NCBI GenBank assembly: GCA_030247885.1
Contig: JAPDRO010000007.1
Location: 1,247,501-1,311,500 of the forward strand
Length of the DNA stretch: 64,000 nucleotides
DNA from: Taxawa tesnikishii (nom. ined.)
Lineage: Eukaryota > Ascomycota > Dothideomycetes > Dothideales
Direction: 5' to 3'
Part shown: one piece after another, positions 1-10,185 of the stretch
Numbering within the stretch: the first letter of the stretch is position 1
How the letters are laid out: each line of letters begins with the position of its first letter
Program-made: the position numbers and the translations under genes
Notes under the pieces: model-generated
Told to the model about the DNA's origin: nothing
What the model saw: only the letters and a program-made list of their open reading frames with translations
Database searches by the model: none

Positions 1-1092
1 AAGGTTCGACGGCCGCGGTTCGGCAGTCCAGTATCCGTGCTGAAGTATCTGCCTTGCGGTCAAACGCTTCCTCGGATCCAACGCGAACATCTTCATGAGA
101 AGGTCAACCCCCACCTCTCCCACTGCAGGAAATGAAGCCAGCCATTCGTCCTTTGTCTTCTCTGGCGTGGCCTCCTCCTTCGCAACAGGTACATACGCTG
201 GAAGTCTACTGACACCGGGCCAGTTTTCGTCTGTTGGTGTACCGACGTTTTTGCATATCACTCCGATCATAGCAATGTCCGATTCCGAGGCGGGTACTAG
301 AAACGGTCTTCGCATGATCAGCTCCGCGAATACGCACCCGACGGACCAGATGTCCACAGCGCCTGAGTAATAGCTAGCTTTGTAGAAGAGCTCGGGCGGC
401 CTATACCACAGAGTAATGACCTTGTGTGTCATGAGATTGCCGGGGTCTGCGAAGCTTCTTGCGAGACCGAAATCTGCGAGCTTGATTTCGCCATTTGCTG
501 CGATGAGCAAGTTGTTTGGCTTGATGTCCCTATGCAATACAAAGTTCTCATGACAAAACCAGACCGCACGGCAGAACATTGACATCCAAGCTTTGATGTC
601 GCTGGGACCGTAGTAGACTTGTTCGTCCTTGATGAGTTTCTCGAGATCCCCTTGTGGAAGATGTTCGAGGACGAGATTGAGGTTTTGGTTCTTCGTGCTG
701 AACACAGAGTGGAGGCGGATAATGTTCGGATGTGACAGCTCTTGGAGGAATTTGATTTCGCGCAGGGAGTCGTGTGTAATCCCCCATTCTTGGACTTCCG
801 GACCGACTTTGATCTTCTTGATGGCGACAAGCCTGGAGGAATCGCTTACGAGATGGGCTTCGAAGACGTCGGCGTATGTTCCTGAACCGATCTTCTTGCC
901 TGCACCACAGTTAGCGGCGTTCCAAATTGTCAACGAGTAGAACCTGCCTTTCACATATTTTGCCCTCTCTTGCTGGTCCAATTGCTCAGCCAAACTGAGC
1001 GCGGGCGCAGGTTTTTGCAGTGTATGATAGGTTTTTGGCTTCCTTTTCTCATCTTGGCCATCAGCCTTGAACAGCGCCGGAGAGACTGCCAT
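1..1092 (-). CDS. KIN28: CDK7/Kin28-type cyclin-dependent kinase (TFIIH kinase), 3' end beyond the window
   Basis: Exons run 1092..948 and 899..1 on the minus strand; 348 codons are visible and the frame is still open at base 1. The family is the TFIIH kinase that phosphorylates the RNA polymerase II C-terminal domain. Visible: glycine loop GSGTYADV near residue 53, VAIKK near 73-77, a PSTAIRE-position helix DSLREIKFLQEL, HRDIKPNN at about 171, DFG at 191-193, and the activation loop SFADPGNLMTHKVITLWYRPPE whose Thr (about 206) is in the place of the CAK-phosphorylated residue. The wording around the T-loop and the GTPTDENWPG segment fits CDK7/Kin28 better than CDK1 or CDK5. The best join at 948/899 gives KYVKGKKIGSGTY, using an unusual GC-AG intron. 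The chosen start is the first in-frame ATG after an upstream stop. Confidence 0.9.
   Translation of the reverse strand, partial: MAVSPALFKADGQDEKRKPKTYHTLQKPAPALSLAEQLDQQERAKYVKGRFYSLTIWNAANCGAGKKIGSGTYADVFEAHLVSDSSRLVAIKKIKVGPEVQEWGITHDSLREIKFLQELSHPNIIRLHSVFSTKNQNLNLVLEHLPQGDLEKLIKDEQVYYGPSDIKAWMSMFCRAVWFCHENFVLHRDIKPNNLLIAANGEIKLADFGLARSFADPGNLMTHKVITLWYRPPELFYKASYYSGAVDIWSVGCVFAELIMRRPFLVPASESDIAMIGVICKNVGTPTDENWPGVSRLPAYVPVAKEEATPEKTKDEWLASFPAVGEVGVDLLMKMFALDPRKRLTARQILQHGYWTAEPRPSNL
900..947 (-). other. Probable GC-AG intron, 48 nt
   Basis: On the minus strand the intron begins gcaggttc and ends tggtgcag, with a branch-like gctaac 14 nt before the acceptor. Removing it gives the uninterrupted kinase start KYVKGKKIG. 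The nearest GT donors do not restore this sequence. Its length is a multiple of three and it has no stop, so retention would only insert 16 residues before the glycine loop. Confidence 0.65.
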
Positions 1093-1569
1093 GTAGCGCG
1101 GTTGGACTGCGCACCCTCCTGCGGGACAAGACAGGGACGACCAATACAGGGTTTGTCGCGGCCTGGAAGGAGCGTCACTTTGTAGAGTCAGCGCTGCACT
1201 CTAACACATTGTCATCATAAGTCTCAGAGAGGGTATGAGCAACGAAATTGTGGTGGAACAGATGAACGGAGTGAGCGTCTACATGCCACCCTTAAGGTGC
1301 AGGTCTAGAGTTTGGGGCTCTGCGGCCCGCGTTCCGGGGCGTCGGTGAGTGGTCTTGGCACTTCCGTCGCAGTTTCGCTCCGACCACGAGAGAAAGATCC
1401 GACACAGGCACGACAGGGACGAAAGCCTGCCACCAACTCTGGCAACAGAAAGCTCTCCGATCCTCTCAGCATTTCCTCAACCTCGTGCCGGACCCGGCAG
1501 CGTCTCAATCCGTCTGGCGCTCCGGAATCGTTCGAGCATCTACAAGCGACACTCTTAAACTCGCCCACC
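1093..1569. promoter_or_regulatory. Shared divergent intergenic region between KIN28 and the mS41 gene
   Basis: About 480 bp separate two divergently transcribed genes. No clear TATA box was seen. Open frames in it lack family features and I treat them as chance. Confidence 0.4.
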
Positions 1570-2277
1570 ATGATCACCAGGCGGCCGTTCGCTCCTTCAG
1601 CCTTTCAGCTACCCGCCCAACTTATCAAGACTCACCTACGATGTGCTCACACCAGCATGCCAGCGCAGCGGATACCGCGCCCCACTCCCTTCGTCCCAGA
1701 CGCTGAAACCTTTCTCAAATTGATTGGCCGGAAATTGTCCTCGCACTCGGCGAAGATTCCTAGTTGGGAGGCCCTTTTCTCCCTGTCTTCACAACAACTA
1801 CGCGAAGCCGGCGTCGAACCGGCACGGAGTCGACGCTATCTTCTTCACTGGCGGGACAAGTTCCGAAGGGGCGAGTTTGGTATTGGCGGAGATTTGACCG
1901 AGGTCACGGATGGTGTTGGCGAGCTGAGGATCATTGAGGTTCCGGTAACAGGCACGGGTGCTGCGGTGAAGAGGGCTACCCTTACGAGTTCGCCAGGCAT
2001 GAGGAAAATCGTGGTCAACGTGCCAGCGGGACAGGACAAGCCGTCTGCACCGCTAGATAAGGTCAAGCCAGTGAGCATGGTTAAGATTGTCCGTGCCAGT
2101 GTAATCGCTGGCAGCAAGGTGGAGGCTCTGAAGGGTGTTTCTGGAGGCGCAAAGATTGTGGCTAAGGAAGGACTTTGGGAGCAAAGGAGGGGGCACAAGG
2201 TCGATGGTGGTGAGAGACGGAAGGCGGAAGTTAGAGCGAAGAGAAGGAGCGAAGAGAGGAAGACTACAAGGGCGTAG
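1570..2277 (+). CDS. FYV4: Mitochondrial small ribosomal subunit protein mS41 (IGR-motif, FYV4-like)
   Basis: A 235-residue protein in one exon. The start ATG at 1570 sits in a good context (cccaccATGat); the reading frame is open further upstream, but an N terminus MITRRPFAPSAFQLPAQ fits a mitochondrial presequence. Residues about 45-100 hold the IGR motif: FLKLIGRKLSSHSAKIPSWEALF followed by LREAGVEPARSRRYLLHWRDKF, the signature of yeast Fyv4/mS41, a mitoribosomal protein. The remaining C-terminal part is Lys/Arg/Val rich, ends in a basic tail (RRKAEVRAKRRSEERKTTRA) and makes the protein clearly longer than yeast Fyv4; it is presumably a fungal extension. It is divergent from the kinase gene. 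Confidence 0.8.
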   Translation: MITRRPFAPSAFQLPAQLIKTHLRCAHTSMPAQRIPRPTPFVPDAETFLKLIGRKLSSHSAKIPSWEALFSLSSQQLREAGVEPARSRRYLLHWRDKFRRGEFGIGGDLTEVTDGVGELRIIEVPVTGTGAAVKRATLTSSPGMRKIVVNVPAGQDKPSAPLDKVKPVSMVKIVRASVIAGSKVEALKGVSGGAKIVAKEGLWEQRRGHKVDGGERRKAEVRAKRRSEERKTTRA

Positions 2278-2677
2278 AATCGTATGCACCGAACATACAG
2301 CATTGTCAAGAATTGCCTTTAGGGCGATATTGGCAACGTGCCAGCCACCGTCGAGCTGTTCCACGTATTGCGGTCACGAAGCACGGAGCACAATGGGAGA
2401 ATGCCCTCAACATACGCCCGCCCTGATGGTGTTTCACAAGGGCAACGGTTCCCTTTTTCAAATGTACTTGTATTGTATGGATCGCTATAGATAGCATCAA
2501 CGTGTATTTCCCTGGCCTGTATATATACTAGCGGGTAGTGATGCAATGGATTTTCGTTTGCCTACCACTCCAAGTTTACATCTGTAACCCTCTCTCATCC
2601 AACACCGCAACTCGCAGAACACCTCAACAGCAGTATACGACACACGGTTGCTGATGCAAATTCTGTCCTTTGGAGCC
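2278..2677. other. Intergenic region
   Basis: About 400 bp between two genes on the same strand. It must hold the 3' UTR of the mS41 gene and the promoter of the membrane protein. A TATA-like tgtatatatact lies at 2518-2529, about 150 bp before the next start. Nothing else is evident. Confidence 0.35.
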
Positions 2678-3740
2678 ATGGACGACAGGAACCTTACTGG
2701 TGCCATCATCTTTTGGCTCTACATTGTAGCAGCCCTAGTCTTGTCCACATTGGTCGTGCGATCCATATACCGGACTCCCAACTCGCGGTCTGCAGATGCC
2801 TATGGAGACGTCATTCGGTTGTTCTGTTTGCTGGCCGGCTTGAGTTTCGGCACGCTATCATTCCAAATGCTAAGAGTCCTGATCGACTCCTACAAGCACT
2901 GGGCGCAACTTCACCATGTACTCCTGCCATCGAGACTCCTTGGCCGAGGAGGCCTCGTTGGATCTGGAAGAACAGAGTTGCAGCTCTGGGAGTGGTCTAC
3001 GACCTCAACTCTCTTCCAAGACTTCGGAGAAGCGATTGTTGCCACTCACCCACGTTATCTTTGGACGAGCGCCGAGTTATGGGCAACGTATATAATCACT
3101 CTCTTCATGGGCATAAAAGGTGATTAAGTCCTATCAACGCCGAGAAAGCATCCGTTTGACAGATTTGCCAGGCCGGTCAGCACGTGTTCCCAATCTTTGG
3201 GCGTACTTCTGCTTAGGACAAATTCTCCCGATATCCTTCACGCAGAACCTCTTCTACATCGCCCTACTCAGGAATCCCAGTTCGGGACGGAACAAAATGA
3301 CAACTCCTGTATCACGTCTGTGGTTGTGGCAGGTTTGCGTGGCTGCTTACTTCGTGTGCCTACTTGTCGCTCCCAGAGCTGCCAAGGGGCTTCCTCTGGT
3401 ATCAGTCATATTGCTCGCTCGATCCTTTCTGTTCGCACCATTACTGTTACCCATGAAGACCTCTGAGCCCACTGACTCGACAGCAGCAGCGCATAACTAT
3501 GGCATGAACCGCAATGCGCTTCTCATGGCACGAGATTGTGCATGCATGACCGTCATTGCTTATCTTAGCAATACGGTCTGGAACCACGGGCCCGCTCCTG
3601 TCACTCTAGCACTGAGGGAACATCCAGCGGTGACTACGCTTGGCTATGACTTCATTCTTAGCTGTGTAAGCTATGCTCTGTGGTACTACTCCGGATCAGT
3701 CAGGGCAGCGACAGTGGCCGCAGCAGACCACAGCGAGTGA
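2678..3740 (+). CDS. Unrecognised multi-pass membrane protein
   Basis: Two exons, 2678..3119 and 3172..3740, give 336 residues in frame. The ATG at 2678 is in a strong context (gccATGg); an in-frame ATG at 2654 is an alternative. Around eight hydrophobic segments are visible: GAIIFWLYIVAALVLSTLVV near residue 7, then DVIRLFCLLAGLSFGTLSF, LWATYIITLFM, LWAYFCLGQILPISF, WQVCVAAYFVCLLVAP, LVSVILLARSFLFAPLLL, ACMTVIAYLSNTVW and FILSCVSYALWYYSG. The short intron starts gtgatt and could also end at the in-phase AGs at 3162 or 3180. I do not recognise the family. It converges with the monooxygenase gene, whose stop codon lies only 25 bp away. Confidence 0.65.
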
Positions 3741-3764
3741 GATTGGAGATGATTCCGAGCTCCT

Positions 3765-5989
3765 TTAGAATCGTGCTGGACTTTCCATCTCTTTACCAGG
3801 CCCGACCAGCTTCGGGTCACCACCAACAGCCTCCTCCCACAGTGGGTCAATGGCATCCACCCTGAGATACGGAGAGACATCATGAGCTGCGGGGTTTCTG
3901 GTCTCCACTGTCCATCCCATTCCTAGGTGCGCCCAGGGATTCTTGTAGTTGTATGTTATCTCGAAATCTTCGTATCGGGGTGAAGAGATCACTTGCTGAT
4001 ACATCAAGGAAGCGCCAGGCCATATAGCTAAGAAGCGGTCAGACATATAGCAAAGGCATCCGTTGGCGTACTTACCATTTACTCTGCCAGTCTCGTTGTC
4101 TTTGTACCACGACCGGCATTCTTCCTTCCACACGGTGTGCTTTATCCATTCCTGTAGAAGAGTCAGCTTTCTGGTGACGCCACGGTGATGAAAACCCCTG
4201 CCTGGCAATGCTCGTTGAAGAGATCGGTAACATCTTGCTTCGGTACCCAGCCTTTGATGTTTTCATTTTGCATCTTCTTTATGATCTGGATGGCGTATTC
4301 GGACACCGTCCCAAGTGGACCTGGGCGCACGAATCTATCAGCACTATGCCCGAGAGACACCAAATCTGACAAGCCATCGACCGGTGGTTCGGCGGCCTAT
4401 TTGCGGCTCTTGCCACAACTTACCCATCACCGATCCATTTTCCACCGGCCAAGTGGGCCCGACGAACTATTCTGCTCGTTAGATTCGTTCATCTGTACCC
4501 CGTTCTGCAAACACACTGACCGTGATGAAGTTGGGGAACTCAGGTATGCCCAGGCCAAGGTAGCCTTCGGGGCATTTCTTCCATTTGTCCTTCAGATCCG
4601 TTCCGTTCTGACCGACCAGTGGGAAGCGAGGCCTGTAACTGACATCGAAGCCTGGAGAGAATCAGATAAAAGTATTAGACCGGTCTTGCGGCAACGTACC
4701 TGTTGCGCAGACGATGGTGTCGCACTTCCTCTCGACTCCATCCTCGCCGATCACGCCCTCTTCAGTGCATTCCACGACTGGGGTGAAATGTACGTCAACG
4801 TTTGGCTCTTGGATTGCCTTCATGTAAGGATCGCCTGGAGTTACCCGCCGACAGCCAACGCCCCAATTAGGCGTAAACCCTTTCAGCAACCTCTCATCTT
4901 TGATGAACTCGGCCATCCTCGTTCTGAAAAACTCCTTGATCTCGGCTTGCCGTGGGGTTCCAGAGTAAAAGCTACCCCAAAGGCCATTGACTTGATCTTC
5001 AATATCTTTTGCGTGAGCGGTCAGGGCTTTAGGATTGCGCCTGAACTCGTCGCGCTCTTCCTGGGAGTACTCCTTGTTCTGGCCGTAGTTGCTTGCGATC
5101 TGGACAAACCATACGCCGGTCCGGACAAAGACATCTATGTGCTTAGCATGCGGTTGCATAGTCGGTACTGTCTGAATCGACGACGCGCCGGATCCGATCA
5201 CGGCGACTCGGTCGTTGACCCACTGTTCCTTCTGGTAATCAGCGGGCCAACGAGCGGTATGACATACTCTGCCCTTGAACTTATCTTTCAGGCCCGGTAT
5301 CTGCTCCCGCATCAGCGAACACGTAACACCCTGATCGATGTTGCTTTATCCTTACATTAGGCCACTTGAAATTGTTAAGAATCCTTGACCTAAATCAGCA
5401 CTTCCTATCGACGCTTCATTGGTTCAGCCTTCAAGCCTCCCGAAACTCACCCAGTTGCATGCAGTAGAAGATGGCAGCGCTCCTCAAACTCTCTCGGTTC
5501 CTCACCCGGCTTGCTCTGCCGCAGTTTCACGAGCCATTCGCCTGTATCTTCTTGCCAATAACAGCCGACGACCTCGGTGTGGAACGTCATATACTTGCGA
5601 AGATCAAAAGTGCGGCAAACCTTATCCAAGTATACCCATATGTCGGGCGAGTACGAGAAGAAGCGCGGCCAATCGGGGTACAGGGCAAAGTTGTACGTGT
5701 AAGCGTGCGAGGGAATGTCGCAAGCACAACCGGGATATCTGTTCTCGAGCCAGGTGCCGCCGATATCTTCATTCTTCTCGTATATGATGTGTTCGACGTT
5801 TTGGCAAAGTTTCTGGATTTGGTATGCCATGAGGATTCCCGAGACGCCGGCGCCGATGGTCAGGACGCGGATCTTGCGGTTGTTGGGGTCATTGTACGTG
5901 AGGTTTTGGGGGATGTTGTAGCCGGAGGAGCCGGGCTGGGAATAGTCGAACTTCTGGCCGGCGGAAACACCGTTCAGGTCTGGTGCCAT
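3765..5989 (-). CDS. Baeyer-Villiger / class B flavin monooxygenase
   Basis: Eight exons on the minus strand: 5989..5451, 5383..5356, 5300..4700, 4651..4521, 4466..4424, 4320..4202, 4151..4076, 4027..3765. They sum to 1,800 nt, 599 residues, with no frame break. The N-terminal FAD fold has GAGVSG (about residues 44-49) and the [15 protein letters not shown] segment. The Baeyer-Villiger fingerprint [12 protein letters not shown] follows, then the NADPH fold GSGASS and the ATG motif [14 protein letters not shown]. The C-terminal part has [13 protein letters not shown] and [11 protein letters not shown]. Such enzymes insert oxygen next to ketones using NADPH and O2 in secondary or detoxifying metabolism. 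The substrate cannot be read from sequence. No biosynthetic cluster partner is adjacent. Confidence 0.9.
4152..4201 (-). other. Probable GC-AG intron in the monooxygenase, 50 nt
   Basis: The minus-strand intron starts gcaggggt and ends ttctacag. Only this donor joins FNEHCQ to [16 protein letters not shown], the contiguous sequence expected of the family. The in-line GT alternatives leave extra residues or break the frame. Confidence 0.6.
5356..5383 (-). other. 28-nt microexon of the monooxygenase
   Basis: Encodes ILNNFKWPN between introns 5450..5384 and 5355..5301. Two acceptors six bases apart (after 5390 and after 5384) are both in frame and would add or remove two residues. Confidence 0.75.
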
Positions 5990-6082
5990 GGTGAAGAGAA
6001 TGTGGGTGGAGATGGGAAACAGTTGACAAGGAAGTAAGTTGTCTACAGAAACACAATGGGCAGGACGATAGTTGCTCTGATA

Positions 6083-6097
6083 TCTATATATATATAC
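6083..6097 (-). promoter_or_regulatory. TATA-like element of the monooxygenase gene
   Basis: A tatatatatata stretch about 95-105 bp upstream of the monooxygenase ATG (5989). It is the strongest TATA-like element in the 495-bp gap between this gene and DPH6. Confidence 0.45.
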
Positions 6098-6484
6098 TCC
6101 GCATGCTGCACAACCCCACCTACTAGCAGACGTAGTGGCATCCTCGGCCTTGGGTTGCCGAGTCAGGCGTACCACAACGGTGACCATGCGGCGATTATGT
6201 GTACGCGCGCAGTACAGTAGATCAGTAACCTCGGAGAGTAGAGAGTCTGATGATATCGTGTTATGCTCCTCTTGTCCGCCCCACATCGCCAGGAAGTGCG
6301 GCGGCAATGCAGGAGGAGCTGCATGGCGTAAGCTACAGTCAACCCTACTGGAGCGGGGTACTGTACTCCACGGCCGTAAATGGAACGCGAACCTGAGGGT
6401 ACACAGTTGCCGCGTACATGGCGGACTCAGTAGAGACCCTTGACTCTTGGTACGCACGGTACTAAAGAGCGTGACCTTGCAAGG

Positions 6485-8955
6485 TTAATGATCTCTGATC
6501 TCCAGCAATACTCTGAAGGCCTTTCCGGAAGCGTCCCAGATCCTACGACAGGGTATAAGCTGTGCTTTCTTGGCCGTGATCCATTCCGCAGGTAACTGTA
6601 TAGTTGTGTAGACGGTGTACGTGAACATGCTAGGTTCTGCATCCGGTAGAGCTAGGAGGGAAGGAATGGTATCCAGAGCCCTGGATTCTTGCAAGGCCAC
6701 CCACGCTACCCTGACAACGGAGTCCGAGGATTCAGAGACCGGCTTTGCCACGACGACTTCGCACTTGACACCCTCTAGGTCAGACCCTTGCCTTGTGTTA
6801 GTGTTATGCCTTTGATGAGAAGAAAGCCGATCGGCGTCGAGCCTCGGATTGCGGAGGAATGCAAGATTTTTACCTTGATTACTGATGTCGCTGCCGTGAT
6901 ATCCTGCCAGGCCTGAACTGGCCCATTCGATAGGCGCGTTCCTGGGTAGAGCGTCTACCTCTGCAACGAAGCATGGCGGTAGCATGTCCTGCGTCAAAGC
7001 AGAAGCATGTTGCAGCACCCCATTCCCACTTAACCGTCCTCGTGGCAGCGCTCCACGATGAGTCAGATCCCACAAATCTACCTCATTGTCCTCCTCGACG
7101 TCTGATCCTTCATCCGACTGCTGAGCGTGTGCTAACTTCCATGCACCGATGGCTGTCTGCATGCGGCTGTTGTTAGTAGTACCAGATTCTGCCGACAAGA
7201 GAGCGACTGCCCCAAGCCAGTGTTGAATCTTCATGACACGTCCAATCCTCCACAAATGCTGCAAAGACAGGACTGCTTGCATGCGGAAGTGGGTCTCTGG
7301 TGATGTGAATGTTCGAGCAGCGGGTAACTCCATGCTTGCTGGTATGAGAGGGATTTGTCCGGCAACATAGACTACTCTTCGTGTTCTTTCACCATCACCG
7401 CTCGGGATAGGTACGGAGACGGCTTGGGAGTATGGCCCGATGTTGGCAGGGGCCCAGTATGATCGTGATTGAACATGCAGGCCACGTTTGGTCTGCACGA
7501 CATCCTCTGATAGTGCAGTGACTGATAGTGAGATCAGCGCATCTGGCGGTAACAGGTCTCCACACGCAACGGTAACGCGAGCTGGAGGATTCGGCGCGCG
7601 GAACCGTGAGCCGTAAGATGCGTTGACAGCTGCAAAATCTGACATCGATCTCAGAAGTATGGTAGTGAAGACGATTGCGTCGCTGGAAATCTTCATGTCG
7701 TTCTGGAGCCGGTCCATAATCCCGTCCATCTGTTCCATTGCTGTTCTGCCTTTTCCGACCGCATTCGAAACGGTCCTGACCCTGGCTGTCTCAAGGTATT
7801 GCCACTCGGGAAATGTCAGTGGAGTGGATGGTATTTCAAGCTCTTCGATGTCTTCTAGTGGCGGTTGGGATCCAACGTTTGCCAGCAAGATGTCGAAGCT
7901 CTCGTCCAGCATGGGCGGCTCTCGCACGACCTGCCGTAGAGTAAGTATCTTTACGGGATTGCAAAGGAAGCATCTCAAATGTTGACCTACCAGGCTATCA
8001 TCTGTCGAACCATCTTCTCTCGGTACTACTCTCGCTCTACTGATCTGAAGCGAAGCCGTACCACCTTCTCCGATAACAACTCTTCTGTCCTCTGATTCAA
8101 CTTCGATGCGTCCTTTCCACAGCGGTGCGGGCCCGTCAATTGCAAGCGTTTCGAACTCGCCTCCCTCTCCCAGGGCAGCACCACCGCCCGCAACGCCAAA
8201 ACGCTCCATGGCACGATTCAATCTCCTTTGAATGCGGTGGTCCGCCACATTCTCCCATAGGAAACTGTCGTCGAGTCCGCCAGATGCCACCTTGATGATC
8301 CTGGCGTCCTGTCCGACAGAGGCCATGTCATCGAGTAGAGAAGTCTCCACATGTGGCGGTAGAAACGGGAACTGCCACAGATACGATAAAGGAACGAGAC
8401 CCAGCCGGATTGCTACTGATTCCACTCTAGTACGCTGATAGTCCGATAGGATGGCACCTGTACAGACGGCGTTTACATGCGGATGCGCCGCCATGACTTT
8501 GCGTAACAGTGGCACTAGGCTTTCGGTTTCATCAAGCTCGTTGGTCCCGGTCTACTTCGTGTGTCAGCTCAAAGCTTCTGTGGAAGCACAGCTACCAGGC
8601 CACATACTGCCGCTACTCCATAGCTTTTGTCCTGATTCACAGCGCTACCCGATATCTCTTGCCGATACAAAGGTAGTCCAAGAGCTTCCTCGTACAGCGG
8701 GATCACAGAATGCCCGATGGTCTGATACATGAAGCTGTCGATGTCCTCTGACTGCTCACCTGCAACCAGGGGCGGGTGGAGATTAGCCAGGGCAACAACA
8801 TCATGGCCATTTGCTACGCAATGAAGAATGGAGAACAGCGAATCCTTCCCTCCGGAGATCAAAGCAACGACTTTAAGTGAAGTGTCCGGAAATGGCCGAG
8901 GCGGATTCTCGTGCTCGCGAGGGCGATTATTGGAAGTTGTCTTTACATCCAACAT
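6485..8955 (-). CDS. DPH6: Diphthine-ammonia ligase with C-terminal RidA-like domains
   Basis: Exon 1 is 8955..8608 and exon 2 starts at 8551; the donor gtatgt gives a phase-0 join reading YGVAATGTNELDETES. The N-terminal adenine-nucleotide alpha-hydrolase domain carries ISGGKDS (about residue 34) and continues with LDETESLVPLLRKVM, VCTGAILSDYQRTRVE and SFLWENVADHR. It performs the last step of diphthamide formation on elongation factor 2. The C-terminal half holds two RidA/YjgF-like regions (for example RSYWAPANIGPYSQAVSVP followed by VVYVAGQIPLIPASMELPA), the architecture of fungal Dph6. A second, 60-nt in-frame intron at 7990..7931 is likely; the protein is about 804 residues with it retained and about 784 without. 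No frame break is seen. Confidence 0.88.
7931..7990 (-). other. Possible in-frame intron in DPH6, 60 nt
   Basis: The minus strand reads gtaggtcaac... and ends tctacggcag. It codes a Cys-rich, unlike insertion (GQHLRCFLCNPVK) between SLS-type beta strands and REPPMLDE. It has no stop and a length divisible by three, so it would not be noticed from the frame alone. Confidence 0.5.
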
Positions 8956-10185
8956 ATTGAAGCCGTGCTAAAGGGATGTCTGACTTTTTTCTCCTGGTTT
9001 TACTTTTGGCAGCAAAACTTGTTCCGGATAGAGGAAACACTCAAGCTTCGGTCTTGGAACAGAAGCTGCAAAAATGAAGTATCGGGCGACTGAAAGGCTT
9101 CACAGGATTCGGTTATGGAGAAAGACTGCCTTTTCAGCACGGATATTCGAAGACGAGGTTAAACGGGTGCTCTGTTACTGTATGTATCTAAGACCAGCTA
9201 GCCTTCACAGCCTCTCGCATAGGCAACATACTGTGCTCCCCAAGATTGGTTTGTTCGGCCGCCAGCACGCCGCCAGGGCCACATATAAGAGGTCGAGTCG
9301 GAGCGGCTGGTAGCCAATTATGCAATATTTTCGCTCTGTGCTGCAGTTGACGCTTAGGAAACATCTACGGTAGGAGACGCACAAGCAACATTGGGGAAAT
9401 ATCGAACCGCAGCGCCGCACGAAGGAAGAAAGAGGAATGGCAGGCGTCGCAGAACGAGTTTTATCACTCACGCCAAGCCAGAGAAGAAGCCCGTGCTGTT
9501 GCCGATGATTGGCCGTGGGAAGGAAAAAGTTCCTTCTCGTCTGCAACCCGCCGTCTTCTCTTCTGTATGGCCGCTGATGAACGATACAATCGTATCACAT
9601 TATAATAGGAAGAGAATGACCCGTCTGCGGACGGGCGTGATCTCGAAATGACACTTTCTGAGGCCATGAGAAAAACATCTTTATGAAATACGCATTACTC
9701 GGTGCGGCTTTCTTTCAGCTACTGCATCTTTCTTCCACTACACTACGTTCAGCATCATCTTGGTACACTACCCATGTTTGTTAGTTGATCATTCAAAACC
9801 CAGAACCTTGCTGGACATGCTCCTTTACCATCCCTTCTCTCTCACAGCCCTGCTTTGGCACACCGCTCATGCGATCAGTCTCGAGATGCATATACTGTAC
9901 ATTGTTGCCCCGCATCTTGCGCACCCGCGGCTGATTTCGTATACCCAGCGGCAGGGGACGAGCACGCTTTACCACAAAGATCGACAGGCACTGCAGGCAC
10001 TGCGTGCCGTCTATCCATTCGAGTGCTCCTGCTTGCACCACGATGATGATGTAGTATTGCTGCTGCGGGGAATGCACTGCAACACCCCGCTACCTGCCGT
10101 AAGACGTGACTTATATACCTCCTTGTTGCTGTCCTCTTCTGCAAACATTTGTACTCATTGCTAAGCTTTACCAAGTCCCCTAAAG
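8956..10185. other. 1.2-kb intergenic region
   Basis: Contains the DPH6 promoter and the GH79 promoter. Open frames of up to 134 codons occur on both strands, but none has a domain, a credible start context or splice support. A minus-strand 67-codon frame at 9464-9667 (rich in Ser and Arg) is the least poor candidate and I do not call it a gene. Confidence 0.4.
10110..10120 (+). promoter_or_regulatory. TATA-like element of the GH79 gene
   Basis: cttatatacct lies about 66-76 bp before the GH79 start codon, a usual distance for a regulated fungal promoter. Confidence 0.4.

Noticed and set aside
5990-6484. N-terminal extension of the monooxygenase frame upstream to 6457
   Set aside because: The frame is open, but the family start MAPDLNG with a good ATG context lies at 5989 and the extension covers the TATA-like promoter element.
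9760-10164. A 134-codon plus frame before GH79
   Set aside because: It overlaps the TATA-like element and promoter of the GH79 gene and has no domain or homologous pattern.
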